The notes below the pieces were generated by a model. That model saw nothing but the letters and a program-made list of their open reading frames with translations, was not told where the DNA came from and searched no databases. From Pseudobutyrivibrio xylanivorans DSM 14809 (lineage in GTDB: Bacteria > Bacillota > Clostridia > Lachnospirales > Lachnospiraceae), in contig NZ_FQYQ01000018.1 in assembly GCF_900141825.1 (NCBI RefSeq), positions 1-63,909 on the forward strand: a stretch of 63,909 nt of DNA. The letters run 5' to 3'. Below, piece after piece: positions 27,511 through 38,051 of the stretch. A program made the position numbers and the translations under genes. How positions within the stretch are numbered: the first letter of the stretch is position 1; each line of letters begins with the position of its first letter.

Positions 27511-29619
27511 ATGAATTTTGAATATGTTTTTGACAAGTTAAATAATTATAAAGCTAATCTTTACAGGGAGTGGCTCTTAACAAATGGCCTTGGTGGCTAT
27601 GCTGGAAGCACCATTATTGGTGCGCACATGCGTACCCATCAGGGCTATTTGATTGCCAGCCTTCGTCCACCGGTGGACAGATACCTTGTATTTTCTAAGA
27701 CTAACGAGAGATTAGTGTGCGGTAGCAGAATCTACGATTTGACTACGGCCCAGCATAAAGGCCCATACACAAGCGAATTCAATCAGGGCAATATGCATTT
27801 GAAATATTTCAAATATGACGGCACCATCACTTATGTTTACGAGGCAGGTGGCATGCGCCTCACCAAAACCATTTCATTAGTGTATGGTAAGAATCAGTGT
27901 GTTATCGCATATACGTTAGAGAATAATGGTCCAGCCGCTGGGGTGGTTATCACACCTCTAATGAATTTTAGAGAGCATGGCCAGCACATGACAGTCGACG
28001 ATTTACGTTGGGAGCTTCCAGAGGAAGTATTCCAGGAGGTAAGGGATGAGGCCAGCGGAAATGTTGGCTTCTTCTACAAGCCAGTTGGTCATTCGAATAT
28101 ACGTATTTCTCTTCTGAGTGCAGGCTGCGAGATGGTCAAGCGCAACAACATCTATGATGAAAACATGGAGCTTCAGTTCGAACTGGATAACGAGGCTGAT
28201 GGTCTTGATTGTCACCTTAAGCCATACGATTTCGTTATGGAGGTTGAAGCAGGAGGAGTGTCAAAATGCTCCTTTGTTTGTACTGTTGATATAAGAGAAA
28301 ACGTTGGCAAGAAGCGAGGCGCCTTTGAAAAGCTTCCAGCTATTGGAAAAGATACAGCTTTCATTGAGATAGAAAAAGCTAAAAAGCGTGTTGCTGATTT
28401 AATTGAAAAAGCGGAGTTCTCTGATGAGGATGAGCTTGCCCAGCTTCTTACAGTTGCAGCAGATCAGTTTATCGTAGACAGAAAATCAACAGGTGAAAAG
28501 ACAATCATGGCAGGGTATCCTTGGTTCACAGACTGGGGCCGTGATACTATGATTGCTTTCACAGGTCTTTGCCTTGAAACAGGAAGGTTTGAAGAGGCAA
28601 AGTCGATTCTTAAGTCATTTTCAAAATACATTAAGAACGGTTTGGTTCCTAATATGTTCCCAGATGATGGAAAGGATCCGCTCTACAACACAGCAGATGC
28701 TTCTCTTTGGTATTTCTACGCAGTTTACAATTATCTGAAATACGTAGATACGGATGATGCATGGAAGTTTGTGGAAGAGGAAATCTATCCAGGACTTCAG
28801 GAAATTATGGGAGCCTATCGCAAGGGAACATTGTTCTCAATAGGAATGGATGATGATGCTCTTATGCGTGCAGGTTCTGGTCTTGATCAGGTAACCTGGA
28901 TGGATGTGCGCATTAATGATGAGGTTGTCACACCTCGTCACGGCAAGCCTGTTGAGATTAATGCGCTTTGGTACAATGCGTTGATGACTATGGATGAGAT
29001 TTCTAGAGGAATCGCTCGTCGTACCCATAACAAACCAGAGAATTATCTTGCCTACGCAGGCGGCTGTAGTCAGCTTGCTATGTGGGTAAAGGAAGCATTT
29101 AACGAGGAATTCTGGTATGAAGAGGGCGGTTATCTATATGATGTAGTAAGTGATGATTTCAAGGATGCCAGTCTTCGACCAAATCAAATTTTTGCAGTCA
29201 GCCTTCCATTTACAATGCTTGACCCTGAAAAGGAAAAGTCGGTTGTTCGAGTGGTCAAGGAGAGACTTTATGTTGGTGTAGGACTTCGTTCTCTTGATGT
29301 GGACGACCCACAGTATATTGGAATTTATAAGGGAGCCCTAGAAAAGCGCGACCATGCTTATCATCAGGGTACAGCCTGGGGATTTTTACTTGGTGCATTT
29401 ATAGAAAGCTATTTAAAGGTTGGCGGCGGTAGCCCACAATCTATCGAGGAAGCAAAAGCATTTTTTGAGCCAGTAGAGAAGCACCTTGTGAACAATTGCA
29501 TCGGTTCTATCAGCGAGATTTTTGATGGAGATGAACCACACTATGGCCGCGGTTGCTATGCACAGGCCTGGTCTGTAGGTGAGGTGCTCAGAGCTTATGC
29601 ATTATTAAAGTCTGAATAA
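27511..29619 (+). CDS. Glycogen debranching enzyme (amylo-alpha-1,6-glucosidase, GH133 type)
   Basis: A 702-residue cytoplasmic enzyme. The N-terminal GDE domain (YREWLLTNGLGGYAGSTIIG, MRTHQGYLIASL) is followed by an (alpha/alpha)6 catalytic domain beginning about residue 330 (GYPWFTDWGRDTMIAF), with PDDGKDPLYNTADASLW, RPNQIFAVSLP, and HAYHQGTAWGFLLG near the end. Together these indicate hydrolysis of alpha-1,6 branches in glycogen or related glucans. The ATG at 27511 has GGAG upstream; an in-frame TTG at 27481 is less likely. No other glycogen gene is adjacent. Confidence 0.93.
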   Translation: MNFEYVFDKLNNYKANLYREWLLTNGLGGYAGSTIIGAHMRTHQGYLIASLRPPVDRYLVFSKTNERLVCGSRIYDLTTAQHKGPYTSEFNQGNMHLKYFKYDGTITYVYEAGGMRLTKTISLVYGKNQCVIAYTLENNGPAAGVVITPLMNFREHGQHMTVDDLRWELPEEVFQEVRDEASGNVGFFYKPVGHSNIRISLLSAGCEMVKRNNIYDENMELQFELDNEADGLDCHLKPYDFVMEVEAGGVSKCSFVCTVDIRENVGKKRGAFEKLPAIGKDTAFIEIEKAKKRVADLIEKAEFSDEDELAQLLTVAADQFIVDRKSTGEKTIMAGYPWFTDWGRDTMIAFTGLCLETGRFEEAKSILKSFSKYIKNGLVPNMFPDDGKDPLYNTADASLWYFYAVYNYLKYVDTDDAWKFVEEEIYPGLQEIMGAYRKGTLFSIGMDDDALMRAGSGLDQVTWMDVRINDEVVTPRHGKPVEINALWYNALMTMDEISRGIARRTHNKPENYLAYAGGCSQLAMWVKEAFNEEFWYEEGGYLYDVVSDDFKDASLRPNQIFAVSLPFTMLDPEKEKSVVRVVKERLYVGVGLRSLDVDDPQYIGIYKGALEKRDHAYHQGTAWGFLLGAFIESYLKVGGGSPQSIEEAKAFFEPVEKHLVNNCIGSISEIFDGDEPHYGRGCYAQAWSVGEVLRAYALLKSE

Positions 29620-29701
29620 GGTTAGAATAAACTTACTACCTTTTTTATAGAAACTATGTTAAATTATAGCTGTTAAAAATGATTATATGGAGGACAAAAA
29701 T

Positions 29702-29968
29702 ATGTTACCAGAGCAGTCAATTGAATTTAGATATGATACTCAGCTTCTTATTGAGGGAGAGGACCTTGATGAGGATGCAATCAACGATTACATCACAGAG
29801 AACTTCAAGGGAGATTGTCTTCTTGCAGTAGGTGATGAGGAGCTTATTAAGATTCACTATCATACAAACGAGCCATGGAAGGTATTAGAGTATTGCCGTA
29901 GTCTTGGCGAAATTTACGATATCGTAGTAGAAGATATGGATAGACAGGCAAGAGGATTACAGGGTTAG
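29702..29968 (+). CDS. Small stand-alone protein resembling the C-terminal domain of FakA/YloV
   Basis: An 88-residue acidic protein. The blocks YDTQLLIEGED, DCLLAVGDEELIKIHYHTNEPWKVLEYCRSLGEI and VVEDMDRQARG resemble the C-terminal part of the fatty-acid kinase FakA/YloV (V-H-V-H-T-x-x-P-G-x-V-L-x-Y, then I-E-N-M-x-x-Q). The kinase DhaL domain is absent. The ATG at 29702 has GGAGG eight bases upstream; an ATG at 29687 would lie on that RBS. Function unknown; it may be a partner or regulator in fatty-acid binding. Confidence 0.75.
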   Translation: MLPEQSIEFRYDTQLLIEGEDLDEDAINDYITENFKGDCLLAVGDEELIKIHYHTNEPWKVLEYCRSLGEIYDIVVEDMDRQARGLQG

Positions 29969-30049
29969 GAGATAGGGGGGCCCCGCCAGGGGGAGAACCT
30001 GTCTCCCACAGCAGGCCCATTGCCGAAGGCAATTTGCATGGGCCTTGCT
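29968..30049 (+). ncRNA. Two-stem intergenic RNA element, copy C (upstream of guanine deaminase)
   Basis: P1 is GGAGATAG (29968-29975) with CTGTCTCC (29999-30006), enclosing a G/C-rich loop with CCCC-GCCA-GGGG. P2 is AGCAGGCCCA (30010-30019) with TGGGCCTTGCT (30039-30049, one bulge), enclosing TTGCC-GAA-GGCAA. It shares the architecture and the CCCATTGC...GCAAT core of copies A and B, but the stems have different sequence. No purine riboswitch core is visible. Confidence 0.55.
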
Positions 30050-30067
30050 TTCCCGAAAGGAATTTAG

Positions 30068-31357
30068 ATGAATAATAGTTTTATTTTGCGTGGAGGCATT
30101 GCTTTCTCCGAAGACAAAAATCGAATAACAACATATTACAGAGGATACATCGTCTGCGTTGATGGAATCTGTATGGGAGCTTTCCCTTCATTGCCAGATG
30201 AATATAAAGATCTTCCACTTTATGATTATGGTGAGAGACTCATCATTCCGGGCATGACAGATTTACATGTTCATGCACCTCAGTACACATTCCGTGGAAT
30301 TGGTATGGATGAAGAGCTTTTAGAGTGGCTTTCTACATATACATTCCCTGAGGAAGCGAAGTACGCTGATATGGAGTATGCACGTCGAGCCTACAAGTAT
30401 TTCACAGAGGATTTGCGACGTTGCTTCTCTACAAGAGCTGTAGTATTTGGTACACTTCACACTGATGCCACACTTGAGCTTATGGATCAGCTTGATAAGA
30501 CTGGCCTTATTACCTATGTTGGTAAGGTCAACATGGACAGAAACGGCGGAGAGAATTTACAGGAGGAGAGCGCAGAAGCATCTCTTGAGGCTACAAAAGA
30601 ATGGCTTGAAAGATGCAAAGGTAGATACGTAAATACGTATCCAATTCTTACTCCAAGATTTATTCCTTCATGTTCAGACGAGCTTATGATGAGTATTGGT
30701 GTTCTTTCAAGAGAAAATGGCTTGAGAATCCAGTCGCATCTTTCAGAGAACCTTTCTGAGATAGCATGGGTGAAGGAACTTGTTCCAGAATCTACCAGCT
30801 ATGCAAATGCATACGAGATATTCGACACAATGGGCACACCTGATTGTCCTACAATCATGGCGCACTGTGTTCACTCTGACGAAGAAGAGATGTCTATATT
30901 AAAGAAGCATGGAGCATATATTGCTCACTGCGCAGATTCAAACATGAATCTTACATCAGGCATTGCACCAATCAGAAAGTTTATGGATGCAGGAATTAAC
31001 ATTGGTCTTGGTACTGATGTTGCAGCAGGCTCATCAATGAACATGGTGAAGACTATGCTAATCACTCTTCAGGCTTCTAAGATGTACTATCGTTTGGTAG
31101 ATCAGAATGTTAAGCCACTTACATTTGAAGAGGTATTTTATCTTGCAACAGAAGGTGGCGGAAGTTACTTTGGCAAGATTGGTTCATTTAAGCCAGGCTT
31201 TGATTTTGATGCTGTTGTTGTTGATGATAGCAAGATGTATTCAATGCGAGATATGTCGATTCGCGAGCGTGTTGAGAGAATGTGCTACAACGATGCAGAT
31301 GCGATAATAAAAGATAAATTTGTTAAAGGCCGCAAGGTATATACAAGGATAGAATAG
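30068..31357 (+). CDS. guaD: Guanine deaminase
   Basis: A 429-residue zinc amidohydrolase that deaminates guanine to xanthine in purine salvage and catabolism. IIPGMTDLHVHAPQY holds the first zinc His pair. PRFIPSCSDELM is typical of guanine deaminases, HLSEN holds the third ligand, HCVHSDEEE the proton relay and GLGTDVAAGSS the metal-binding Asp. RBS AAAGGA. It is preceded by a structured element and followed by a terminator. Confidence 0.92.
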   Translation: MNNSFILRGGIAFSEDKNRITTYYRGYIVCVDGICMGAFPSLPDEYKDLPLYDYGERLIIPGMTDLHVHAPQYTFRGIGMDEELLEWLSTYTFPEEAKYADMEYARRAYKYFTEDLRRCFSTRAVVFGTLHTDATLELMDQLDKTGLITYVGKVNMDRNGGENLQEESAEASLEATKEWLERCKGRYVNTYPILTPRFIPSCSDELMMSIGVLSRENGLRIQSHLSENLSEIAWVKELVPESTSYANAYEIFDTMGTPDCPTIMAHCVHSDEEEMSILKKHGAYIAHCADSNMNLTSGIAPIRKFMDAGINIGLGTDVAAGSSMNMVKTMLITLQASKMYYRLVDQNVKPLTFEEVFYLATEGGGSYFGKIGSFKPGFDFDAVVVDDSKMYSMRDMSIRERVERMCYNDADAIIKDKFVKGRKVYTRIE

Positions 31358-31363
31358 TGAAAG

Positions 31364-31393
31364 ACAGAGTAGTGCGTACTGCTCTGTTTTTTT
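31364..31393 (+). terminator. Rho-independent terminator after guanine deaminase
   Basis: ACAGAGTAGT (31364-31373) pairs with ACTGCTCTGT (31378-31387), one wobble, loop GCGT, then seven T. Confidence 0.92.
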
Positions 31394-31572
31394 ATTTCCA
31401 TGAGAATTAAAAAGATAACAGATTAATCACAGTTCTAACAAAAACATCTACTATAATCCTTTAATGTAGAACAATATACCCTGTGCTATACAATATTCAT
31501 AATTTGTATCTTATATTTTTGTGTAAAAAGTCTAGAATAGAGGACATATGAATAAGATAAGGAGGTGTTTTC

Positions 31573-32259
31573 TTGAATTTAGCAGAAGAGCTTATTGAAG
31601 AGCTAAATTGTGAAGCCGTTTTTACCCTCCACATAGGTAGTTATGAAATTCCGGTTATGGAGTCAGTTGTAGTTACCTGGATTGTAATGGGCATTCTTAT
31701 TCCGTTAGCTATATTCTTAACGACGGGATTAAAGACACAAAATATCAGCAAGAAGCAGGCTTTCGCTGAGTTTATCTACGAAAAGCTGCACAGTATCGTA
31801 GGCGGAATGCTAGGCGAGGAAGCTAAGCAGTACACGGTCTACCTTTCAACAGTCCTTTTGTATATTGGTTTATCAAATATAATCGGATTGATTGGATTTA
31901 AGTCACCAACTAAGGACTTGAATGTTACATTAGCATTAGCACTTATGAGTATCATTCTTGTAGAAGGCGCAGGTATTTACCAGCACGGGGTTAGAAAGTG
32001 GCTCCACAACTTTACAGAGCCAGTTGCCATCGTAACTCCATTCAACATTTTGGATGTATTCACAAGGCCATTGTCATTGTGCATGCGACTTTTTGGAAAT
32101 GTACTTGGCGCATTCGTAATCATGGAATTACTTAAGATTGTATGTCCACCAGTTATTCCAGCAATCTTCTCCGTATACTTCGATTTATTCGACGGATTAT
32201 TGCAGGCATACGTCTTCGTATTTTTAACATCGTTATATATTAAAGAGGCAGTAGAATAA
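31573..32259 (+). CDS. atpB: F1Fo ATP synthase subunit a
   Basis: A 228-residue membrane stator subunit forming the ion half-channels. The essential arginine lies in LCMRLFGNVLGAFVI, on the helix facing the c-ring. LQAYVFVFLTSLYIKEA ends the protein. It begins at TTG with a very strong AAGGAGGTG upstream. No atpI precedes it. It is first in the order atpB, atpE, atpF, atpH-A fusion, atpG, atpD, atpC. Confidence 0.95.
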   Translation: MNLAEELIEELNCEAVFTLHIGSYEIPVMESVVVTWIVMGILIPLAIFLTTGLKTQNISKKQAFAEFIYEKLHSIVGGMLGEEAKQYTVYLSTVLLYIGLSNIIGLIGFKSPTKDLNVTLALALMSIILVEGAGIYQHGVRKWLHNFTEPVAIVTPFNILDVFTRPLSLCMRLFGNVLGAFVIMELLKIVCPPVIPAIFSVYFDLFDGLLQAYVFVFLTSLYIKEAVE

Positions 32260-32267
32260 ACTTCTAG

Positions 32268-32504
<237 letters not shown>

Positions 32505-32506
32505 AT

Positions 32507-32590
32507 GTATCAAGGAGGGGCCCTTTAGGGAAGATTCCTTGATATCCAGAACTGCCCATTGCTGAAAGCAATTATAAATGGCAGTTCTTC
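32507..32590 (+). ncRNA. Two-stem intergenic RNA element, copy B (between atpE and atpF)
   Basis: P1 is GTATCAAGG (32507-32515) with CCTTGATAT (32537-32545). Compared with copy A, a T-A pair has become C-G, a compensatory change. The loop CCC-TTTA-GGG-AAGAT is identical. P2 is AGAACTGCC (32548-32556) with GGCAGTTCT (32580-32588); its inner hairpin is ATTGCT-GAA-AGCAAT, again compensated. It sits in the 130-base gap after the c-subunit gene, where transcription must continue to atpF. Confidence 0.7.
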
Positions 32591-32634
32591 CTTGAAAAAA
32601 TGTAGATAAATAAAAAATTTAAGAGGATATAAAA

Positions 32635-33117
32635 ATGATTAACGTTTCATTTTGGAATATACTCTGGACTGTTGTGAATCTTCTGATTCTTTGTCTTGCA
32701 TTTAAGAAGTTCTTCTTCAAGCCAATCGATAACATCATCGAGAAGCGTCAGGAAGAAGCTAAAGAAATCTACGACAAGGCTGAGGAGACAAACCGACAGG
32801 CTGAGGAGTACGCAAAGCAATATGAGGATAAGCTTGCCAACGTTGAGTCTGAGAAGAAGCAGATTATTCTTGAAGCAAGAAAGAACGCAGATAATCATTA
32901 TCAGAAGATTATTGCAGAGGCTCAGGAAGATGCCAAGACTATCCAGGAGAACGCTATTGCTGAGGCTACAATCGAGAAGAACAAGATTATTTCCAGTGCA
33001 AAGAAGGAAATTGCTGATATGGTTGTAGAAGCTACAGCAAAGGTTATCGGAGGAAGAACAGGGGCTGATATTGACAGCCAGTTGTTTGATGATTTTATTG
33101 ATAAAGCAGGTGAATAA
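32635..33117 (+). CDS. atpF: F1Fo ATP synthase subunit b
   Basis: A 160-residue peripheral stalk subunit. It has one N-terminal membrane helix (ILWTVVNLLILCLAFKKF), then a long charged helix suited to a right-handed coiled coil dimer (residues about 30-150). FFFKPIDNIIEKRQEE after the membrane helix is typical. RBS GAGGA. The stop is followed by the delta-alpha fusion after two bases. Confidence 0.95.
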   Translation: MINVSFWNILWTVVNLLILCLAFKKFFFKPIDNIIEKRQEEAKEIYDKAEETNRQAEEYAKQYEDKLANVESEKKQIILEARKNADNHYQKIIAEAQEDAKTIQENAIAEATIEKNKIISSAKKEIADMVVEATAKVIGGRTGADIDSQLFDDFIDKAGE

Positions 33118-33119
33118 CA

Positions 33120-35129
33120 GTGACAGATAAGTCTTTTAATTACATTAGTGATTTACATAGTATCAAAAATGCGGGATCTCATCTGCAGAACGCTGCATCT
33201 ATCATCGATATGATACCAGCAATTGGTGAGGAGCTCGCGGATCCTACTGTGCCTGACACTAAAAAGCACATGGTAGTTGACAAAATCTTCCCACGTGAAA
33301 TTCGTGAATTTTTAAAGCTACTTTGTGATAATGGTGATTTTGACTCATTTGGTGAAATCGTTGCTGACTACAAGGCTTTCCTTGAAAATCAGGGAGAGAA
33401 CATTGAGTATGCAACACTTAGATATGTTACAGCACCTACAGATGAGCAGCTTGCAGGAATTAGAAAGTTCCTTGCAAAGGAATATGGCAGTGAGGATATC
33501 CTTATTAAGAAGGAAGAAGATCCTTCACTTAAGAGCGGCTTCGTTCTTACAGTTGGCTCAAGGGAGTACGACTGGAGTGAGCAGAGCCGTATTGAGCAGC
33601 TTTCTCAGAGAATTAATGAGGCTGTTCAGAAGAGTACAGTAGATGAAAATATCCTTTCTATCTTAAGATCTAGTATTGATGATTTCGAGGTTAAGGATAA
33701 GGAAGTCGGAATCGTAAAGTGGGTTGGTGACGGTATTGTTAACGTTAATGGTATCGACCACGCATTTTATGGTGAGATTGTTATCTTTGATTGTGGTGTC
33801 AAAGGAATGGTTCAGGACATCCGCCGCGATGAAATTGGTATCATCCTTTTTGATCGCGATGTAGATATAAAGGAAGGTTCGAAGGTAGTACGTACTGGCA
33901 AGATGGCTGGTATTCCTGTTGGCGAAGGCTTCCTTGGCAGAATCGTAGATGCACTTGGTACTCCTATCGATGGAAAGGGTGAGATTGATGCTGATGGATT
34001 CAGACCAGTAGAGTGCCCAGCACCAAGTATCGTAGATAGAAAATCAGTTAGCCAACCAATGGAGACAGGTCTTCTTTCAATCGATTCAATGTTCCCAATC
34101 GGTCGTGGTCAGCGTGAGCTTATCATCGGCGATAGACAGACAGGTAAGACATCAATTGCTACAGATACAATTATCAACCAGAAGGGCAAGGATGTTGTCT
34201 GCGTTTACGTTGCAATCGGACAGAAGGCATCTACAATTGCAAAGCTTGTTAATACATTAAAGGAGCACGGTGCTATGGATTACACTATCATCGTTAGTGC
34301 CACAGCAGCAGATCCAGCTCCACTTCAGTATATTGCACCATATGCAGGTACAGCTCTTGCAGAATATTTCATGTATTCAGGCAAGGACGTACTTATTGTA
34401 TATGATGATTTATCAAAGCACGCAGTTGCATACCGTGCTATTTCACTTTTGCTTGAGCGTTCTCCAGGACGTGAGGCATATCCAGGTGATGTATTCTACT
34501 TACACTCAAGATTATTAGAGCGTTCAGCAAGAATCATCCCAGAGGCAGGAGGCGGTTCTATCACAGCCCTTCCTATTATTGAGACACAGGCAGGTGATTT
34601 GTCAGCATATATCCCTACCAACGTAATCTCAATTACTGATGGTCAGATTTTCCTTGAGTCACAGCTGTTTAATGCAGGCCAGAGACCAGCGGTTAACGTA
34701 GGTCTTTCTGTATCCCGTGTTGGTGGTGCAGCTCAGACTAAGGCTATGAAGAAGGCCGCAGGTTCAATTCGTATCGACTTAGCTCAGTACCGTGAAATGG
34801 AAGTCTTCACACAGTTCTCATCAGATCTTGATGATGCGACAAAGAGACAGCTTGCTCACGGACGTGCTCTTATGGAGCTCTTAAAGCAGCCACTTAACAG
34901 ACCTTTCTCAATGGCAGAACAGGTTATTATTCTTGTGGCAGCAAATGCACATATTTTTAGTGATTTAGATGTTACAGCAATTAAGAAGTTCAGATTAGAT
35001 ATGCTTGCATTCTTCCACGAGGAGCACAGCGATATTATCAATCAGCTTAATCAGACTAAGAATATGACAGATGAGTTAAAGGAAAGTATCATCGAGGCAG
35101 CTACTGAGTTTAAAAACAATCAGGAGTAA
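33120..35129 (+). CDS. F1Fo ATP synthase delta-alpha fusion protein
   Basis: One uninterrupted ORF of 669 residues. Residues 1 to about 170 are a delta/OSCP subunit: a helical N-terminal domain, then ATLRYVTAPTDEQLAGIR and DPSLKSGFVLTVGSREYD as in delta C-terminal domains. From about residue 174 a complete alpha subunit follows (ILRSSIDDFEVKDKEVG, WVGDGI, Walker A GDRQTGKT at 337-344, LSVSRVGGAAQTKAMK). Alpha has its full length of about 496 residues. I see no in-frame internal start with an RBS at the junction. Separate atpH and atpA genes are absent. It starts at GTG two bases after atpF. Confidence 0.95.
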   Translation: MTDKSFNYISDLHSIKNAGSHLQNAASIIDMIPAIGEELADPTVPDTKKHMVVDKIFPREIREFLKLLCDNGDFDSFGEIVADYKAFLENQGENIEYATLRYVTAPTDEQLAGIRKFLAKEYGSEDILIKKEEDPSLKSGFVLTVGSREYDWSEQSRIEQLSQRINEAVQKSTVDENILSILRSSIDDFEVKDKEVGIVKWVGDGIVNVNGIDHAFYGEIVIFDCGVKGMVQDIRRDEIGIILFDRDVDIKEGSKVVRTGKMAGIPVGEGFLGRIVDALGTPIDGKGEIDADGFRPVECPAPSIVDRKSVSQPMETGLLSIDSMFPIGRGQRELIIGDRQTGKTSIATDTIINQKGKDVVCVYVAIGQKASTIAKLVNTLKEHGAMDYTIIVSATAADPAPLQYIAPYAGTALAEYFMYSGKDVLIVYDDLSKHAVAYRAISLLLERSPGREAYPGDVFYLHSRLLERSARIIPEAGGGSITALPIIETQAGDLSAYIPTNVISITDGQIFLESQLFNAGQRPAVNVGLSVSRVGGAAQTKAMKKAAGSIRIDLAQYREMEVFTQFSSDLDDATKRQLAHGRALMELLKQPLNRPFSMAEQVIILVAANAHIFSDLDVTAIKKFRLDMLAFFHEEHSDIINQLNQTKNMTDELKESIIEAATEFKNNQE

Positions 35130-35132
35130 GCT

Positions 35133-36143
35133 ATGGCAAGTACAAAAGAAATCCAGAATAGAATAAATAGTATTCAGGATACGATGAAGATTACCAATGC
35201 CATGTACATGATGTCCTCAATGAAGCTTAGAAAGGCAAAGCAGAAGCTTGCCGATACAGAGCCTTTCTTCGATGCAGTTCAGCGAGAGCTTGCAGAGAAC
35301 CTTGTTCATTTCCCAGATATCAGACATATATATTTTGATAATCGTGTGGAGGATGAGCAGGAGTGTTTAAAACACAGAGGCTTTATTGTTTTCACTGGTG
35401 ATAAGGGCATGGCTGGTGCTTATAACCATAACGCCATTAAGATGGCCCTTGATCGAATTTCTGATTTGCAAAAGGATGAGTACACATTGTTTGTTGTTGG
35501 TGAGGTGGGACGAAATTTCTTCCTTAACGGCGGCTACAATGTGGATGAGAATTTTAGATTTTCTTCAAATAATCCATCCATGCACAGAGCCAGAGTTATC
35601 TCAGAGTACATGATTGAAAAGTATAACAATGGCGAGCTGGACAGAATTGATGTTGTCTACACTAAGATGCTTAATTCTGTAACAGAGGAAACCTGTGTAG
35701 AACGTCTTCTTCCTCTTAGAACACAGAAGTTCATTAAGGAAAAGGCTAAAGAGATTGAGGAGGATATTGAGGGAACAGGTAAGGCAGCTCAGGAAATGAA
35801 ATCCGGAGTTAAGCATGTTCACTCAATTAACAGTTACGAGTACGAGGCTGTAACAAAGGGTGGCGATAAATGGATGCCATTCTTCCCATCACTTAAAGCT
35901 GTTTTGGAACAGCTGGTTCACAACAATTTTACAGGCTTCATTTATGGTGCCCTTGTAGAATGTTCAGCCAGTGAGGAAAATGCCAGAATGATGGCGATGC
36001 AGTCCGCTACAGATAATGCAGAGGCAATTCTTCGTGAATTATCTATTGAATACAACAGAGTGCGTCAGGCTGCTATTACCCAGGAAATTACTGAGGTAAT
36101 TAGCGGTGCTAAGGCACTCAAAAAGAAGAAAGCAAAAAAGTAA
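35133..36143 (+). CDS. atpG: F1Fo ATP synthase subunit gamma
   Basis: The central rotor subunit, 336 residues. The N-terminal helix (STKEIQNRINSIQDTMKITNAMYMMSSMKL) and the C-terminal helix (ARMMAMQSATDNAEAILRELSIEYNRVRQAAITQEITEV, residues about 285-325) that form the coiled coil are conserved. It is about 50 residues longer than the usual 285, mainly through a charged stretch (KFIKEKAKEIEEDIEGTGKA) and a lysine-rich C terminus. It follows the fusion gene by three bases. Confidence 0.95.
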   Translation: MASTKEIQNRINSIQDTMKITNAMYMMSSMKLRKAKQKLADTEPFFDAVQRELAENLVHFPDIRHIYFDNRVEDEQECLKHRGFIVFTGDKGMAGAYNHNAIKMALDRISDLQKDEYTLFVVGEVGRNFFLNGGYNVDENFRFSSNNPSMHRARVISEYMIEKYNNGELDRIDVVYTKMLNSVTEETCVERLLPLRTQKFIKEKAKEIEEDIEGTGKAAQEMKSGVKHVHSINSYEYEAVTKGGDKWMPFFPSLKAVLEQLVHNNFTGFIYGALVECSASEENARMMAMQSATDNAEAILRELSIEYNRVRQAAITQEITEVISGAKALKKKKAKK

Positions 36144-36153
36144 AGGTTTTTGA

Positions 36154-37596
<1,443 letters not shown>

Positions 37597-37599
37597 CCT

Positions 37600-38025
37600 A
37601 TGGCATCTTTATTTAATCTTAAAATAATTGCCTGCGATGGAATCTTCTACGACGGCCCATGTGAGATATTAGTATTTCCAGGCTCCGATGGTGAGTATGC
37701 TATTCTCAATCATCATGAGGTATTTACCGGCATTGTGGAGATTGGTAACATCCGCTTCACAACAGGTGATGGCGAGAAGAGAAATGCTATTATTTCCGAT
37801 GGACTAGTTACAGTTGAGCCTGATGGTTCAGTTGTAGTAGTAGCATATTCATGCGAGCGTCCAGAGGATATTGATACATTCCGTGCTCAGGAAGCTCTTG
37901 AGCGTGCTCAGGAACAGCTTCAGCAGAAGCAGAGCCGTATTGACTACCAGATTTCTGCAAATAATATGGCTCGTGCAATGGCGCGACTTAAAGGCGCTGG
38001 AGCGAATAATCTGTACAAAATATAA
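37600..38025 (+). CDS. atpC: F1Fo ATP synthase subunit epsilon
   Basis: A 141-residue regulatory and stalk subunit. The N-terminal beta sandwich (FNLKIIACDGIFYDGPCE, FPGSDGEYAILNHHEVF) is followed by the C-terminal helical hairpin (residues about 90-135) with an Arg-rich end that can inhibit hydrolysis in known enzymes. It begins three bases after the atpD stop. The operon terminator follows directly. Confidence 0.95.
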   Translation: MASLFNLKIIACDGIFYDGPCEILVFPGSDGEYAILNHHEVFTGIVEIGNIRFTTGDGEKRNAIISDGLVTVEPDGSVVVVAYSCERPEDIDTFRAQEALERAQEQLQQKQSRIDYQISANNMARAMARLKGAGANNLYKI

Positions 38026-38051
38026 CATTGAATATACCTAAAAAATACCTT

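Noticed and set aside
29968-30067. Purine riboswitch before guanine deaminase
   Set aside because: The conserved purine aptamer junctions and loop-loop sequences are not visible; the region instead fits the two-stem element.
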